Below the pieces are notes generated by a model that saw only the letters and a list, made by a program, of their open reading frames with translations, was not told the origin of the DNA and did no database searches. From a virus, in the IMG/VR virus record IMGVR_UViG_3300005590_000001, positions 107,988 to 171,987 of that record: a DNA stretch of 64,000 bases. One strand, given 5' to 3'. Every line of letters begins with the position of its first letter. Position 1 is the first letter of the stretch. Shown here in pieces: positions 53,721 through 61,455 of the stretch. A program made the position numbers and the translations under genes.

Positions 53721-54770
53721 TTATTCCATAAAGTTAAAATCCATGTCATCAACATCGTTGACGGAGGCACCGATTTTATAGCTCGTTACCTCTTGCTCCT
53801 GTGGAGCAACCTGACGTTTTTTAGAATCCATACCAAGCCAACTGATAGGATTTTTTGTATTAAATTGTTTAGGTAGACCTAAATTATTAAGTCTTGTATC
53901 TGTCAACCATTCAATGTATTGATGAAGAATGTGTTCATTTAATCCAATAAGACCACCGTCTTTAAATAGATATGAAGCCCATTCCTTTTCTTCACTAGCT
54001 GCCGAAAGAAAAATCTTGATAGCTTCTTCTTCAGACTCTTTGATAATTTCTTGAAAACCCTCACTTTTTTCTTTGCGAAGAATATTAATGATATTTTGAG
54101 TGATAGAAATGTGTACACCTTCATCTCTCTTAATTAAATCAATAATTTTTGCGTTTCCACACATTTTGGCGTTTTGTTCAAACGCAAGAGCACATGCGAA
54201 AGAAACATAAAAGCGAACACCTTCAAGAACATTAATATCTACTAAAGTAAGATATATTTGTTTCCGCAGATTATTTTCGTCTCTAAATTTCTTTTCAAGT
54301 GCATCATAAGATGAACACACTGAGTCTGCCCTCTTAAGAATTTCAGGATCTTCTAAAACAGAATCCATAATTTTTGAAGGTTCGGCGTACACATTCTTAA
54401 TCAAATAGGTGTATGAGAAACTGTGTAGCGTTTCAAATCTTTCCCATTCTGTCATACATGCTTCTAATTCAGGACAACTTACGTATTGACGGACATTAGG
54501 AATGCCGCGAGCAATTACAGAATCCATCATTGTTTGAAACTTTAAATTAGAAGTAAAAATAAATTTCTCACTTTCTGTAAGATCTTTATAATCCGCACGA
54601 TCCTTCGTAAGGTTTATTTCTTCTGGGTTCCAGTTAAATTCTCTCTGCTTAGTATACAAATCAATAAAAATTGGATATCGATTCTTATCATATCGTTGCA
54701 AAGATAAGCCTTCACCTAAGAAAAGAGGTTGTTCTAAAGTGTCTACGATTTTTTTATTTAGTACTGTCAT
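53721..54770 (-). CDS. nrdB: Ribonucleotide reductase class Ia small subunit
   Basis: A 349-residue NrdB. Diiron ligands D83, E113 and H116 and the radical Tyr 120 are visible in MMDSV and ERFETLHSFSY (E. coli counterparts 84, 115, 118, 122). The rest follows the usual helical bundle. It generates the tyrosyl radical that powers the NrdA half-pair encoded just upstream on the same strand. The C-terminal MDFNFME is the expected NrdA-docking tail. Confidence 0.95.
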   Translation of the reverse strand: MTVLNKKIVDTLEQPLFLGEGLSLQRYDKNRYPIFIDLYTKQREFNWNPEEINLTKDRADYKDLTESEKFIFTSNLKFQTMMDSVIARGIPNVRQYVSCPELEACMTEWERFETLHSFSYTYLIKNVYAEPSKIMDSVLEDPEILKRADSVCSSYDALEKKFRDENNLRKQIYLTLVDINVLEGVRFYVSFACALAFEQNAKMCGNAKIIDLIKRDEGVHISITQNIINILRKEKSEGFQEIIKESEEEAIKIFLSAASEEKEWASYLFKDGGLIGLNEHILHQYIEWLTDTRLNNLGLPKQFNTKNPISWLGMDSKKRQVAPQEQEVTSYKIGASVNDVDDMDFNFME

Positions 54771-55018
54771 TTACTGATATCCTCACTTAATGATAATAAT
54801 AAGTCAAGGAAATTTTTATTATCTCCTAAATAACGAAAGGTTACAGTTACTTCGTTTTCAATTGGGAAACAAATAGGGTTCATTATAGTTTGACTATTAC
54901 CAAATCCAAAATTAACATTTTGTGTTTCTGTAGAACCGCTATAATCAATGGATGAGACGGCAACCTTTTTGGATTCTAAATGACTTTTGAGTTTCGCAAA
55001 AAATTCATCATAAGTCAT
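54767..55018 (-). CDS. Hypothetical protein
   Basis: An 83-residue protein with a helical start and beta C-terminal half. No family recognised. It overlaps the NrdB start by 4 bp and the following gene by 4 bp, so it is part of the reductase operon, but a functional link is not shown. Confidence 0.6.
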   Translation of the reverse strand: MTYDEFFAKLKSHLESKKVAVSSIDYSGSTETQNVNFGFGNSQTIMNPICFPIENEVTVTFRYLGDNKNFLDLLLSLSEDISK

Positions 55019-55449
55019 TTTAAATTCTCCAACACAAACTTAATCCACGCATGTTGTTTTTTTGTATCTTCTAGTGTCAATTTGATATTATATTTTATAA
55101 TAAAATTTTGTAAAGTCTCAAATGCATTTGACCTTTGAGTGGGTTCAATTATCACTGAATCTTTTATATGGCCTTTTCGAATTGTTAATTGAGAAGCCTT
55201 ATCAAACACAGTTTCCATTCCTGGTGGAAAAATATTTGCATTCTTGACTAATAAATATGGATAGTGATATTTAGTTTCGAATGCGTTATAAAGATATACA
55301 TTTTTGTTTTTTAACCAATCATAATTTAAAATTTCTTGATTGATTTTATCTTTAGATTCTTTAGCAATTTTTTTCTTAACTGATTGTAATTTTTTAATTT
55401 GATCATCCAGATCATTTAATTGACCAACCAAAGATGTCGACATTTTCAA
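55015..55449 (-). CDS. Hypothetical coiled-coil protein
   Basis: A 144-residue protein with an N-terminal coiled coil (residues about 8-40) and a C-terminal globular part. No motif I recognise. It lies 6 bp downstream of the C-terminal half of nrdA. Confidence 0.6.
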   Translation of the reverse strand: MKMSTSLVGQLNDLDDQIKKLQSVKKKIAKESKDKINQEILNYDWLKNKNVYLYNAFETKYHYPYLLVKNANIFPPGMETVFDKASQLTIRKGHIKDSVIIEPTQRSNAFETLQNFIIKYNIKLTLEDTKKQHAWIKFVLENLK

Positions 55450-55455
55450 ACCTTT

Positions 55456-56493
55456 CTAAATTGAACAAGCTCCACTTTCACATCTGTCAGATTCATGCGC
55501 TTCAGCACTATCATCCGGCGTATTGTTATAATACATTGTACGTAGTCCATACTTATACGCCAACATAATATCTTTAATTACTACAGATCGTGGAATTTTA
55601 CCATCTGGATAATGTTGATAATTCAAATATGTATTAAAGCTAATACCCATATCAAACCAACGTTGCATTGCCGCTGCAATTTTAATCATATTTGCATTTG
55701 ATGTAATATCCCATGCAATTGCATATTCATTTTTGTATCTTGGATAATTTGGTATAAGTACTTTTTTAATACCATTTTTTGCAGTTTTTTCTGTTAAAAA
55801 TGAACGAATTGGTTCTATACCATTAGTAGAAGATTGACAGATTGATGAGCTTTCGCACGGCATCTGTGCTGTGACTGTGCAATTACGTAATCCATAATTC
55901 TTGATTCGTTCACGTAATTTTTCCCAGTCCATTTTATATGAAAAAGCAATGTCTTCTGGAACCAAATCACGATCAGTCGGCAATACACCCAAAGAGTAAT
56001 CTACAGAATTAAAATCATCTGCGGCACCATGAGTTTCAGCCATTTCACAACTTGCAGAAAGCAAGTAATACTGCAAACGCTCGCACAGATCGTTCATTGC
56101 AGCAACAGCATCTGGGCTTTCATGATTCAGTTTCTGTGATGCTAGCCATGCGGCGAAATTAGTTACGCCAACTCCCAGACTACGTTTTCTTTTGCAGAAA
56201 TTCGCAGCTGCCGTAAATGGATATTCTTGATAATCAATGACTTCATTTAGGATATATACGATCATTCTGCATACGTTTTCCAATTCATCGTCTTTAACCT
56301 GAAGAAGATTTACGGCAGAGAGGATACAGACACCTATTTCGCCATGTTGATCATGGATTGACTGCAGAGGTCTCACAGGCTGAAGAATTTCGCAATTATG
56401 AACTAATATATCATTAGCATAAAAATTATGATTATCTTTAACTGTAATATCAAAAACATGTTCTGTTTGCTTAAGTTTTTTTATTTTTAGCAT
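55456..56493 (-). CDS. nrdA: Ribonucleotide reductase large subunit, C-terminal half with C-intein
   Basis: A 345-residue ORF. Residues 1-33 are the C-terminal half of a split intein (block F EHVFDITVKDNHNFYAND, block G ILVHN) and the +1 extein residue is C34. Residues 34-345 are NrdA: CEILQP (E35 corresponds to the catalytic Glu 441 of E. coli NrdA), C56 in GEIGVCILS (redox partner Cys 462), MPCESSS, NGIEP and the C-terminal C338/C343 pair in CESGACSI. After protein splicing the full enzyme would be about 737 residues. The start lies 23 bp inside the upstream homing endonuclease gene, with no strong ribosome-binding site of its own. Confidence 0.95.
   Translation of the reverse strand: MLKIKKLKQTEHVFDITVKDNHNFYANDILVHNCEILQPVRPLQSIHDQHGEIGVCILSAVNLLQVKDDELENVCRMIVYILNEVIDYQEYPFTAAANFCKRKRSLGVGVTNFAAWLASQKLNHESPDAVAAMNDLCERLQYYLLSASCEMAETHGAADDFNSVDYSLGVLPTDRDLVPEDIAFSYKMDWEKLRERIKNYGLRNCTVTAQMPCESSSICQSSTNGIEPIRSFLTEKTAKNGIKKVLIPNYPRYKNEYAIAWDITSNANMIKIAAAMQRWFDMGISFNTYLNYQHYPDGKIPRSVVIKDIMLAYKYGLRTMYYNNTPDDSAEAHESDRCESGACSI
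56395..56493 (-). other. C-terminal half of split NrdA intein
   Basis: A 33-residue C-intein beginning at the ATG of the gene and ending in HN, with Cys as the +1 residue. Block F (VFDITVKDNHNFYAND) and block G (ILVHN) are intact, including the penultimate His. This half pairs with the N-intein on the gene at 57279-58871. The length is in the usual range for split C-inteins (about 30-40). Confidence 0.92.
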
Positions 56494-57223
56494 TTATCAT
56501 ACCTAAAACCATATCTGGTCTTTTATCTTTTATGTGTATTAAATAATTACGGACACCGTCATTATACCACCGGCGACCCTTTAGTGATTTACTAATTTTT
56601 AAACGAGTTTTTTTAGAATAAGTATTTTTAGAATTATAAAAATCTATTTTATAGAATCTAATATTTTGTTTTTTTAATTCCTTTTGTACTTCAATAATAA
56701 AACTTTTAAATGATCCATTAAATCTATTTTTAGAAAATGTTTGAGGATAGCCTTCTCGGCGAGCAAATGCTTTCCATTCGTTGTATCCTAAACTTTTATT
56801 TGTTTTGAAGTATTCTACGGCTATTCGAATTAATTCTTGATCTGAATAACCAGAGTAATTTGGATTTTTATCTTTAGTAGTTCTGGCAGAAACTTTCTTT
56901 TTCCACTCTTTGAATTTACTTTTGGGGACTGACCACCCACCAACTCCACCTTTAGTCAAATTATAACCATGATTTGGGTTATTAGATTTAAATTTTTTGA
57001 CATATCGTCGCTCTTTCTTTTGAGCTTCGGATAGAGAGGTTCCTGTATCTAAAACTTTTGAAACAATATGACACGCACCATGTTTCCGTATTGCGCGATA
57101 AAAATATGTATCGATGCCCGATTTAGCATTGGTAATATGTTTAATCAAACGTTTTTCCATAGTAAATCTAGTAAATCCAATATAGCTTTTATTGTTCAAA
57201 ATATGTTGATAAATTGTATACAT
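56471..57223 (-). CDS. GIY-YIG homing endonuclease between the nrdA halves
   Basis: A 250-residue endonuclease. The GIY-YIG domain shows IY at 4-5, YIG at 14-16, R25 and H29, Glu near 66-71 and N88 in YNLTKGG. The C-terminus has a NUMOD3-like DNA-binding segment (TRLKISKSLKGRRWYNDG), as in Seg/intron-type enzymes. It would cut an intein-less nrdA allele and promote spread of this locus by recombination. It lies exactly between the two intein halves with its own AGGAG site. The ATG follows a small hairpin at 57239-57252. Confidence 0.92.
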   Translation of the reverse strand: MYTIYQHILNNKSYIGFTRFTMEKRLIKHITNAKSGIDTYFYRAIRKHGACHIVSKVLDTGTSLSEAQKKERRYVKKFKSNNPNHGYNLTKGGVGGWSVPKSKFKEWKKKVSARTTKDKNPNYSGYSDQELIRIAVEYFKTNKSLGYNEWKAFARREGYPQTFSKNRFNGSFKSFIIEVQKELKKQNIRFYKIDFYNSKNTYSKKTRLKISKSLKGRRWYNDGVRNYLIHIKDKRPDMVLGMINAKNKKT

Positions 57224-57238
57224 AATATCTCCTTGTTT

Positions 57239-57252
57239 GTGTATAATTACAC
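57239..57252 (-). promoter_or_regulatory. Hairpin upstream of the homing endonuclease
   Basis: A GTGTA/TACAC inverted repeat with a TAAT loop lies in the 55-bp gap between the N-half stop and the endonuclease ATG. On the minus strand it is preceded by CATAAATA, one base from the T4-type late promoter box TATAAATA, and followed by the AGGAG ribosome-binding site. Small hairpins in front of free-standing phage endonucleases often limit their translation. This is a proposal from sequence only. Confidence 0.35.
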
Positions 57253-57278
57253 ATTTTAGAAGATATTTATGAAATTTT

Positions 57279-58871
57279 TCATCCTATATCTAAAACATCA
57301 TCCTCTTTAAGAGATTCTGCCAAAACATATCCACGATTTTTAGTATAGATCTTATGATCTGGTGTACATCTAATTGTTTTACCAGATTTTTCATCCGTTA
57401 TTTCTAAAATCTCCGCGTTGCGTCTGGTTAAACTGGCTGCTAAAATGGGTTGATAACTTATTTCTCCAGTTGCAACATTCTTAGACTTTGCTAAAATTTC
57501 ACCATCTTGATTTAAAATATCTGGCAACTCTTGAATGGGAGCTTTGATTAATTCACCATTAACAGAAATGTCTACAAGAGTGTCACCAGTTAGGCAACAC
57601 AAATTAGTCATTTGAACCGTATCTATCCACGGCGATTCATTAGCCTTGTCAATATTCATTATATAGATGCGGCCGGTTTCTAGTCTTTCTTTTGCAAGTA
57701 AAGCAATAAGATCTCTAGCTCTGATTTGTTTTTTAAGGATTCCGGTTTTTGATTCAAATTCTTCATACAATGCTTCAAAACTAGGTGTACCAAACGCCTC
57801 GTATAAGGCTTCGGCTTGGTGTGGACAGAATAAAGTGATTTCTTCATCATTCTTGATCCGTTCATAAAATACTTTTTCTAATTGTATGCAATAATCTAGT
57901 TTGCGTACCCGATTATCGTCTGTACCAGCATTATTTTTTAATACGATTACATCTTCGATTTCATAATGCCACCAAGGTACTGATACCGTTGCTCCGCCGC
58001 CACGTAATCCATTTTGACTAGTACTTTTAACTGTTGATTCCATAACCTTTAAGAAAGGAATTATACCAGTTGAAATAACTTCACTGTCTCGAATTGGTGA
58101 TCCAATTGCTCTAACACGACCCATATTGATCCCAATACCACTTCTGCGTGCGGTATATTTACCAATCACGGCAGCGGTGGTAAAAATACTATCTAAACTA
58201 TCTCCACAATCTGCTAACACACAACTGGCGTAATACCGCATTTTTGTGCGGACACCTGCAAGTATCGGGGTTGGTAGATTGATCTTAAATTGAGATAGCA
58301 TATTATATGCTTGCTTAATCATACTCATACGATTTTCATAATCTTTAAATAAGATCATCGGAATGAGAATGTATACAAATTGTGGGGTCTCAAAGATTTT
58401 ACCGGTTTTTTTATCTGCAATTAAATACTTATCGATCATTTGTTGAATACCGGCGTGAGTAAAATCAAAATCTCTATCATGCTTGATAAAACGATTGATT
58501 TTATGAATTTCAGATTCAGAATAATATTCTAAAATAATACTATCATAATTGCGGCGGTTACGTTTGATATGATCATATAGTCTAGGAGGATCACATTCGC
58601 CCCACACCTCTTTGCGAAGAGCAAAATTTCTTAACTTGCTAGCCACATATTGGTAGTTTGGATTTTCTTCTGAAATTAAATTATATGCAGACTGAATCAA
58701 TACATCATGAATATCTTCAGTTCTAATTTTATCTGATATTGATAATTGTGCGTTCATACACACATCGCTTGCGGATACATTTTTAATACCATTACAAGCC
58801 CACTCAACAACTTGAGTTATTTTATCTGGATTAAAATCCTCCAGTTTACCATTACGCTTTTTTACTTTCAC
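57279..58871 (-). CDS. nrdA: Ribonucleotide reductase large subunit, N-terminal half with N-intein
   Basis: A 530-residue ORF. Residues 1-425 are NrdA: the N-terminal 90 residues look like an ATP-cone, C217 (E. coli Cys 225) is in YYASCVLADCGDSLDSI, and the ORF reaches the active-site loop as QMTNLC with the thiyl-radical Cys (C425, E. coli Cys 439). Residues 426-530 are the N-intein: block A CLTGDTLVD, block B GKTIRCTPDHKIYT with T-x-x-H, and a VLAESLKEDDVLDIG end. The TGA stop follows. The partner half is encoded 0.8 kb downstream beyond a GIY-YIG endonuclease gene. Confidence 0.95.
   Translation of the reverse strand: MKVKKRNGKLEDFNPDKITQVVEWACNGIKNVSASDVCMNAQLSISDKIRTEDIHDVLIQSAYNLISEENPNYQYVASKLRNFALRKEVWGECDPPRLYDHIKRNRRNYDSIILEYYSESEIHKINRFIKHDRDFDFTHAGIQQMIDKYLIADKKTGKIFETPQFVYILIPMILFKDYENRMSMIKQAYNMLSQFKINLPTPILAGVRTKMRYYASCVLADCGDSLDSIFTTAAVIGKYTARRSGIGINMGRVRAIGSPIRDSEVISTGIIPFLKVMESTVKSTSQNGLRGGGATVSVPWWHYEIEDVIVLKNNAGTDDNRVRKLDYCIQLEKVFYERIKNDEEITLFCPHQAEALYEAFGTPSFEALYEEFESKTGILKKQIRARDLIALLAKERLETGRIYIMNIDKANESPWIDTVQMTNLCCLTGDTLVDISVNGELIKAPIQELPDILNQDGEILAKSKNVATGEISYQPILAASLTRRNAEILEITDEKSGKTIRCTPDHKIYTKNRGYVLAESLKEDDVLDIG
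57282..57596 (-). other. N-terminal half of split NrdA intein
   Basis: A 105-residue N-intein starting at C426 of the N-half gene. Block A (CLTGDTLV) and block B with the TPDH motif are intact. The extein residue before it is the thiyl-radical Cys, so splicing ligates NLC to CEI. The total intein with the C-half is 138 residues, so it is a mini-intein with no room for an internal endonuclease domain. Confidence 0.92.
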
Positions 58872-59223
58872 TAGAAGTTTCCTTAGTGTTCACTATAAAT
58901 ATTTCTAAATTATGTTTTTGTGCTAAATCAATCATATGCTTTGTACCTTTACTTTCACCGTCCCACAAAGCAATTAACGCGTCTCCACGAATAGCCATTT
59001 GTTCGTTTCTTCTATAACCAGCAGATTTACCATAGATATTCCATTTAGCTGGATATTGTTCCAATGGAATGTTGTTTTCTGCAGCATATTTTTCACCTAA
59101 TTTATCTGCGCCATTGGCGGTACCAGAAAGGATAGTGCTAATTTCCCAATTGACTTTTGAAATAGCGTCTTCAAGAAGGTTAAAGTCATCAATACCTCTT
59201 GAGCCAGCAATAATTGTTCTCAT
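58852..59223 (-). CDS. SLOG/DUF2493-family protein
   Basis: A 123-residue protein. AGSRGIDDFNLLED at the start, then GTANGADKLGEKYA, and ALWDGESKGTKHMIDLA give the SLOG/DUF2493 (YspA-like) nucleotide-binding fold, with the Gly-rich loop intact. SLOG proteins bind nucleotides or NAD/ADP-ribose-like ligands; no ligand is known here. It overlaps the nrdA N-half by 20 bp. A degenerate relative is encoded at 40999. Confidence 0.85.
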   Translation of the reverse strand: MRTIIAGSRGIDDFNLLEDAISKVNWEISTILSGTANGADKLGEKYAAENNIPLEQYPAKWNIYGKSAGYRRNEQMAIRGDALIALWDGESKGTKHMIDLAQKHNLEIFIVNTKETSSESKKA

Positions 59224-59233
59224 ATAAATTAAG

Positions 59234-59413
59234 TTATTCTACTTTCCATTTTTTAATAATGTCTGCTAATTTGATGAGACTTTCTTCTGTGTAATCTTCT
59301 TTATACGGAATACTATTAAGTTCTTCCTTATAGGTTCCATCATCATTAAGTGAATAATGGAACCCATTTTTGTTCAAAATTTTTAAAGCCTCATGTATAT
59401 CTTCAATACACAA
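59234..59413 (-). CDS. Small hypothetical protein with TTG start
   Basis: A 59-residue ORF beginning at TTG, with AAGGA about 10 nt upstream, ending at TAA. It fills the 190-bp gap between the SLOG gene and RNase H, and its composition (CIEDIHEALKILNKNGFHYS near the start, then acidic/basic) is protein-like. The start is one base from the RNase H stop. No family recognised. Start codon use is the main doubt. Confidence 0.5.
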   Translation of the reverse strand: MCIEDIHEALKILNKNGFHYSLNDDGTYKEELNSIPYKEDYTEESLIKLADIIKKWKVE

Positions 59414-59414
59414 T

Positions 59415-59834
59415 TCATTCTATTCCTTTGATGTTTTGATATTTACTATATTTGTCGGCGAGTTTGTTTTGTTCTCGCGGAACCCACTCAAATTCCACAT
59501 TTAATTGAGCGGCAAGATCTTGTGCTTCTTTGAGCAATTTCTGAAGATGCGGCTGTTTACATTTAAATTCATTCTTAATTTGTTTAATAATCAAGTTTGA
59601 ATCGCCGCGAATAATAATTTTTTTATCGCCGTGATTATCTATGCAATACTGCATTGCTTTTATAACGGCCGTATACTCTGCTACATTGTTTGTTTTATTG
59701 TCATTCTCACATATACCATTTTCTATGTAAGTCCCGTCATCTTCGATGACGGTGAACGCGTAGCAAGCAAATTCACCCGGATTTGTGGGCCCTACTGACC
59801 CGTCGAAATTAACAAGAATTGGGTGGGATGTCAT
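59415..59834 (-). CDS. Ribonuclease HI
   Basis: A 139-residue RNase H. Catalytic residues: D11 in NFDGSV, E53 in NNVAEY, D78 in RGDSNLI and D127 in NKLADKYS. It degrades RNA in RNA-DNA hybrids, removing primers made by the phage primase. Related to compact archaeal/phage-type RNase HI. It overlaps the next gene upstream by 26 bp. Confidence 0.9.
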   Translation of the reverse strand: MTSHPILVNFDGSVGPTNPGEFACYAFTVIEDDGTYIENGICENDNKTNNVAEYTAVIKAMQYCIDNHGDKKIIIRGDSNLIIKQIKNEFKCKQPHLQKLLKEAQDLAAQLNVEFEWVPREQNKLADKYSKYQNIKGIE

Positions 59835-60093
59835 TAAATTTATCTTCTGAGGTTGATAATGTTTGATTTAAGTTTGTCCAATATCCACCATCCGATGGAG
59901 AGGTTTGTGATACATCTATCGGAGGGTTTATCGTAATCTGATAATTTGGTGTTTCTTTTTCTAAAACTAAAGCAATATGATCCTTAATTACTTTTATTTG
60001 TTCTGGTAACAAACTCATCTGATTACTATGCTCCAAAGGGTCTGTTATTTCTAAATAACCCTGTAACCAATATATAAAATCACGTGACGTCAT
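59809..60093 (-). CDS. Conserved small phage protein
   Basis: A 94-residue protein. The start TSRDFIYWLQGYLEI then LPEQIKVIKDHIALV is a pattern I recall from many phages, always without assigned function; the rest is Ser/Pro/Asn-rich and probably disordered. It overlaps the RNase H gene by 26 bp and the zinc-ribbon gene by 14 bp. Confidence 0.7.
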   Translation of the reverse strand: MTSRDFIYWLQGYLEITDPLEHSNQMSLLPEQIKVIKDHIALVLEKETPNYQITINPPIDVSQTSPSDGGYWTNLNQTLSTSEDKFNDIPPNSC

Positions 60094-60307
60094 AAGTAAT
60101 ATCCCAAAAATCTGAAGCGTTATAAGTTAACGTTAATCCTATAACTCCAGTACTGCTGATTGTGTTTCTAGCTTGATGTTTTTTTCTATTTAAAAATCTA
60201 TTTAAAATAAAACCGCATTCTTCACACTCTACTTTACTAGTATCTGCATGTGGCTTAAGTATACCCATACCACAAGCTAGACATTTTTGTTCTAATCTAT
60301 CTTCCAT
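60080..60307 (-). CDS. Small zinc-ribbon protein
   Basis: A 75-residue protein with CLACG and CEECGF pairs (a four-cysteine zinc ribbon) and a basic stretch RFLNRKKHQ. It probably binds nucleic acid or another protein. No role assigned. Confidence 0.65.
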   Translation of the reverse strand: MEDRLEQKCLACGMGILKPHADTSKVECEECGFILNRFLNRKKHQARNTISSTGVIGLTLTYNASDFWDITYDVT

Positions 60308-60308
60308 A

Positions 60309-60698
60309 TTATGCCTTAGTATTATACTTACGACTGAATGCAGTGTTTACATCAAGTCGTATTGTACACTGATAATTGTTTTGATCACACAACTTTTTGA
60401 ATTCATCACAAACTTCCATATGTGTAATATTATCACTCATATTCCATGTTATAGAACCAGCTGGTTTTTTGTAAAACGGTACTGACAAACAATACAGACT
60501 GTGTAATTTTGCGCGATGCACAGAAGCATCGTCAAATACTTCGATAATATAAGGGTGATTCTTTTTAAATGATTTAGAACTTTGAAAAGACTTCATCATT
60601 TCTTCAGCTAACTTACGCGCTTTACTTTTCCGTGGAATAATGGAAAAGGGAACAAGAGTTGCTAATATACTAAATTGTAAAAATTTTCTTCTATACAT
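60309..60698 (-). CDS. Exported protein with Tat-like signal peptide
   Basis: A 129-residue protein beginning MYRRKFLQFSILATLVPFS. The RRxFL pair followed by a hydrophobic stretch looks like a twin-arginine signal; a normal Sec signal is also possible. The mature part is a small alpha/beta domain with three cysteines (LYC, VC, LC, QC). It is likely periplasmic or surface. Function unknown. Confidence 0.65.
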   Translation of the reverse strand: MYRRKFLQFSILATLVPFSIIPRKSKARKLAEEMMKSFQSSKSFKKNHPYIIEVFDDASVHRAKLHSLYCLSVPFYKKPAGSITWNMSDNITHMEVCDEFKKLCDQNNYQCTIRLDVNTAFSRKYNTKA

Positions 60699-60719
60699 AT
60701 TTTATCCTTTCTTAAAGAA

Positions 60720-60788
60720 TGAGCCGTCAGGGGATCGAACCCTGCATCAGAGAGTTGAAATTCTCTTTAGACACCATTGACTCGGCCC
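60720..60788 (-). tRNA. Aberrant tRNA-like gene, Glu(UUC)-like
   Basis: The 3' half is clear: T-arm CAGGG TTCGATC CCCTG and a 3' acceptor ACGGCTC plus A. The 5' acceptor GGGCCGA pairs at six of seven positions. Stem AGAGA/TCTCT encloses an 8-base loop ATTTCAAC, which reads like Glu anticodon UUC with one extra base, and the D-arm region is shorter than normal. It may be a real but unusual tRNA, a frameshifting tRNA, or a decaying gene. Confidence 0.4.
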
Positions 60789-60799
60789 AATCGGATATC

Positions 60800-61051
60800 C
60801 TAAGACATCCGTTGTCGTCTTTCACGACAAATAGTTATTGCTGTTCTTGGTTCTTTTGGTTTTATTTTTTTAATATGAAATTCACCAAGATCATAAAGAC
60901 GCATCACATTATATGCAATTGGACACACAGGACAATTACCAGTTTCGCCATAAGTACCATTACATGTCATGTTATAACATCTAGGACAAATAACAGCATC
61001 TGCTTTGCATTTATAGCACCATTGAGTTTTGAATACTATATGTTGAGACAT
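60800..61051 (-). CDS. Small cysteine-rich zinc-binding protein
   Basis: An 83-residue protein with seven cysteines, including CYKC, CPRC, C and CPVC, enough for two zinc sites. The C-terminus is basic. It is probably a small zinc protein binding nucleic acid or a partner. It follows a basic protein and precedes the aberrant tRNA. Confidence 0.6.
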   Translation of the reverse strand: MSQHIVFKTQWCYKCKADAVICPRCYNMTCNGTYGETGNCPVCPIAYNVMRLYDLGEFHIKKIKPKEPRTAITICRERRQRMS

Positions 61052-61076
61052 TATTCCTCCAAAACGAATAGTTTTT

Positions 61077-61403
61077 TTAAGTTTTCAGCCATTCTATAAC
61101 TTCTTCCTTTGTAAGTTCTTTGCCTAAGAATCGTTCTAATTTACGATGAAATCTATGCCGTAAATCAGATCTTTCATTTTCTGGTTTGCGTTTTGGCTCA
61201 CAAAAAGATCTTGGTTTGTTTTTTAAGTAGGCCAGAACTAAATGTGCAAGACGGGACTCAAAACGAAGCGGTCCGCGTCTATGGACAGACAGTTGATTTT
61301 TTAAGATTCTGTCCTTGGTTTTGTGACATTTATCACGATTGATTTTGGCTTCTGCAGCCAGACTCTTTATATTTATTATAGCTTTTGTAATTGCGTTTTG
61401 CAT
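61077..61403 (-). CDS. Hypothetical basic protein
   Basis: A 108-residue, very basic protein (many Lys/Arg) that is mostly helical. Nucleic-acid binding is likely by composition. No family recognised. The gene starts 35 bp beyond the terminator hairpin at 61438-61455, so its own promoter must lie there or transcription must read through. Confidence 0.6.
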   Translation of the reverse strand: MQNAITKAIINIKSLAAEAKINRDKCHKTKDRILKNQLSVHRRGPLRFESRLAHLVLAYLKNKPRSFCEPKRKPENERSDLRHRFHRKLERFLGKELTKEEVIEWLKT

Positions 61404-61437
61404 GAGAAAATCTCCAAATAGTAGAAAAAAATAGAAA

Positions 61438-61455
61438 CTTCAACATTCGTTGAAG
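61438..61455 (-). terminator. Rho-independent terminator, leftward
   Basis: CTTCAAC/GTTGAAG, a perfect 7-bp stem with a 4-nt loop, followed on the minus strand by TTTCTATTTTTTT. A second short hairpin, GAGGC/GCCTC, lies just upstream at 61471-61482. It would end the transcript of the small gene at 61525-61704 and the tRNAs. The 121-bp gap holds no gene. Confidence 0.75.
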
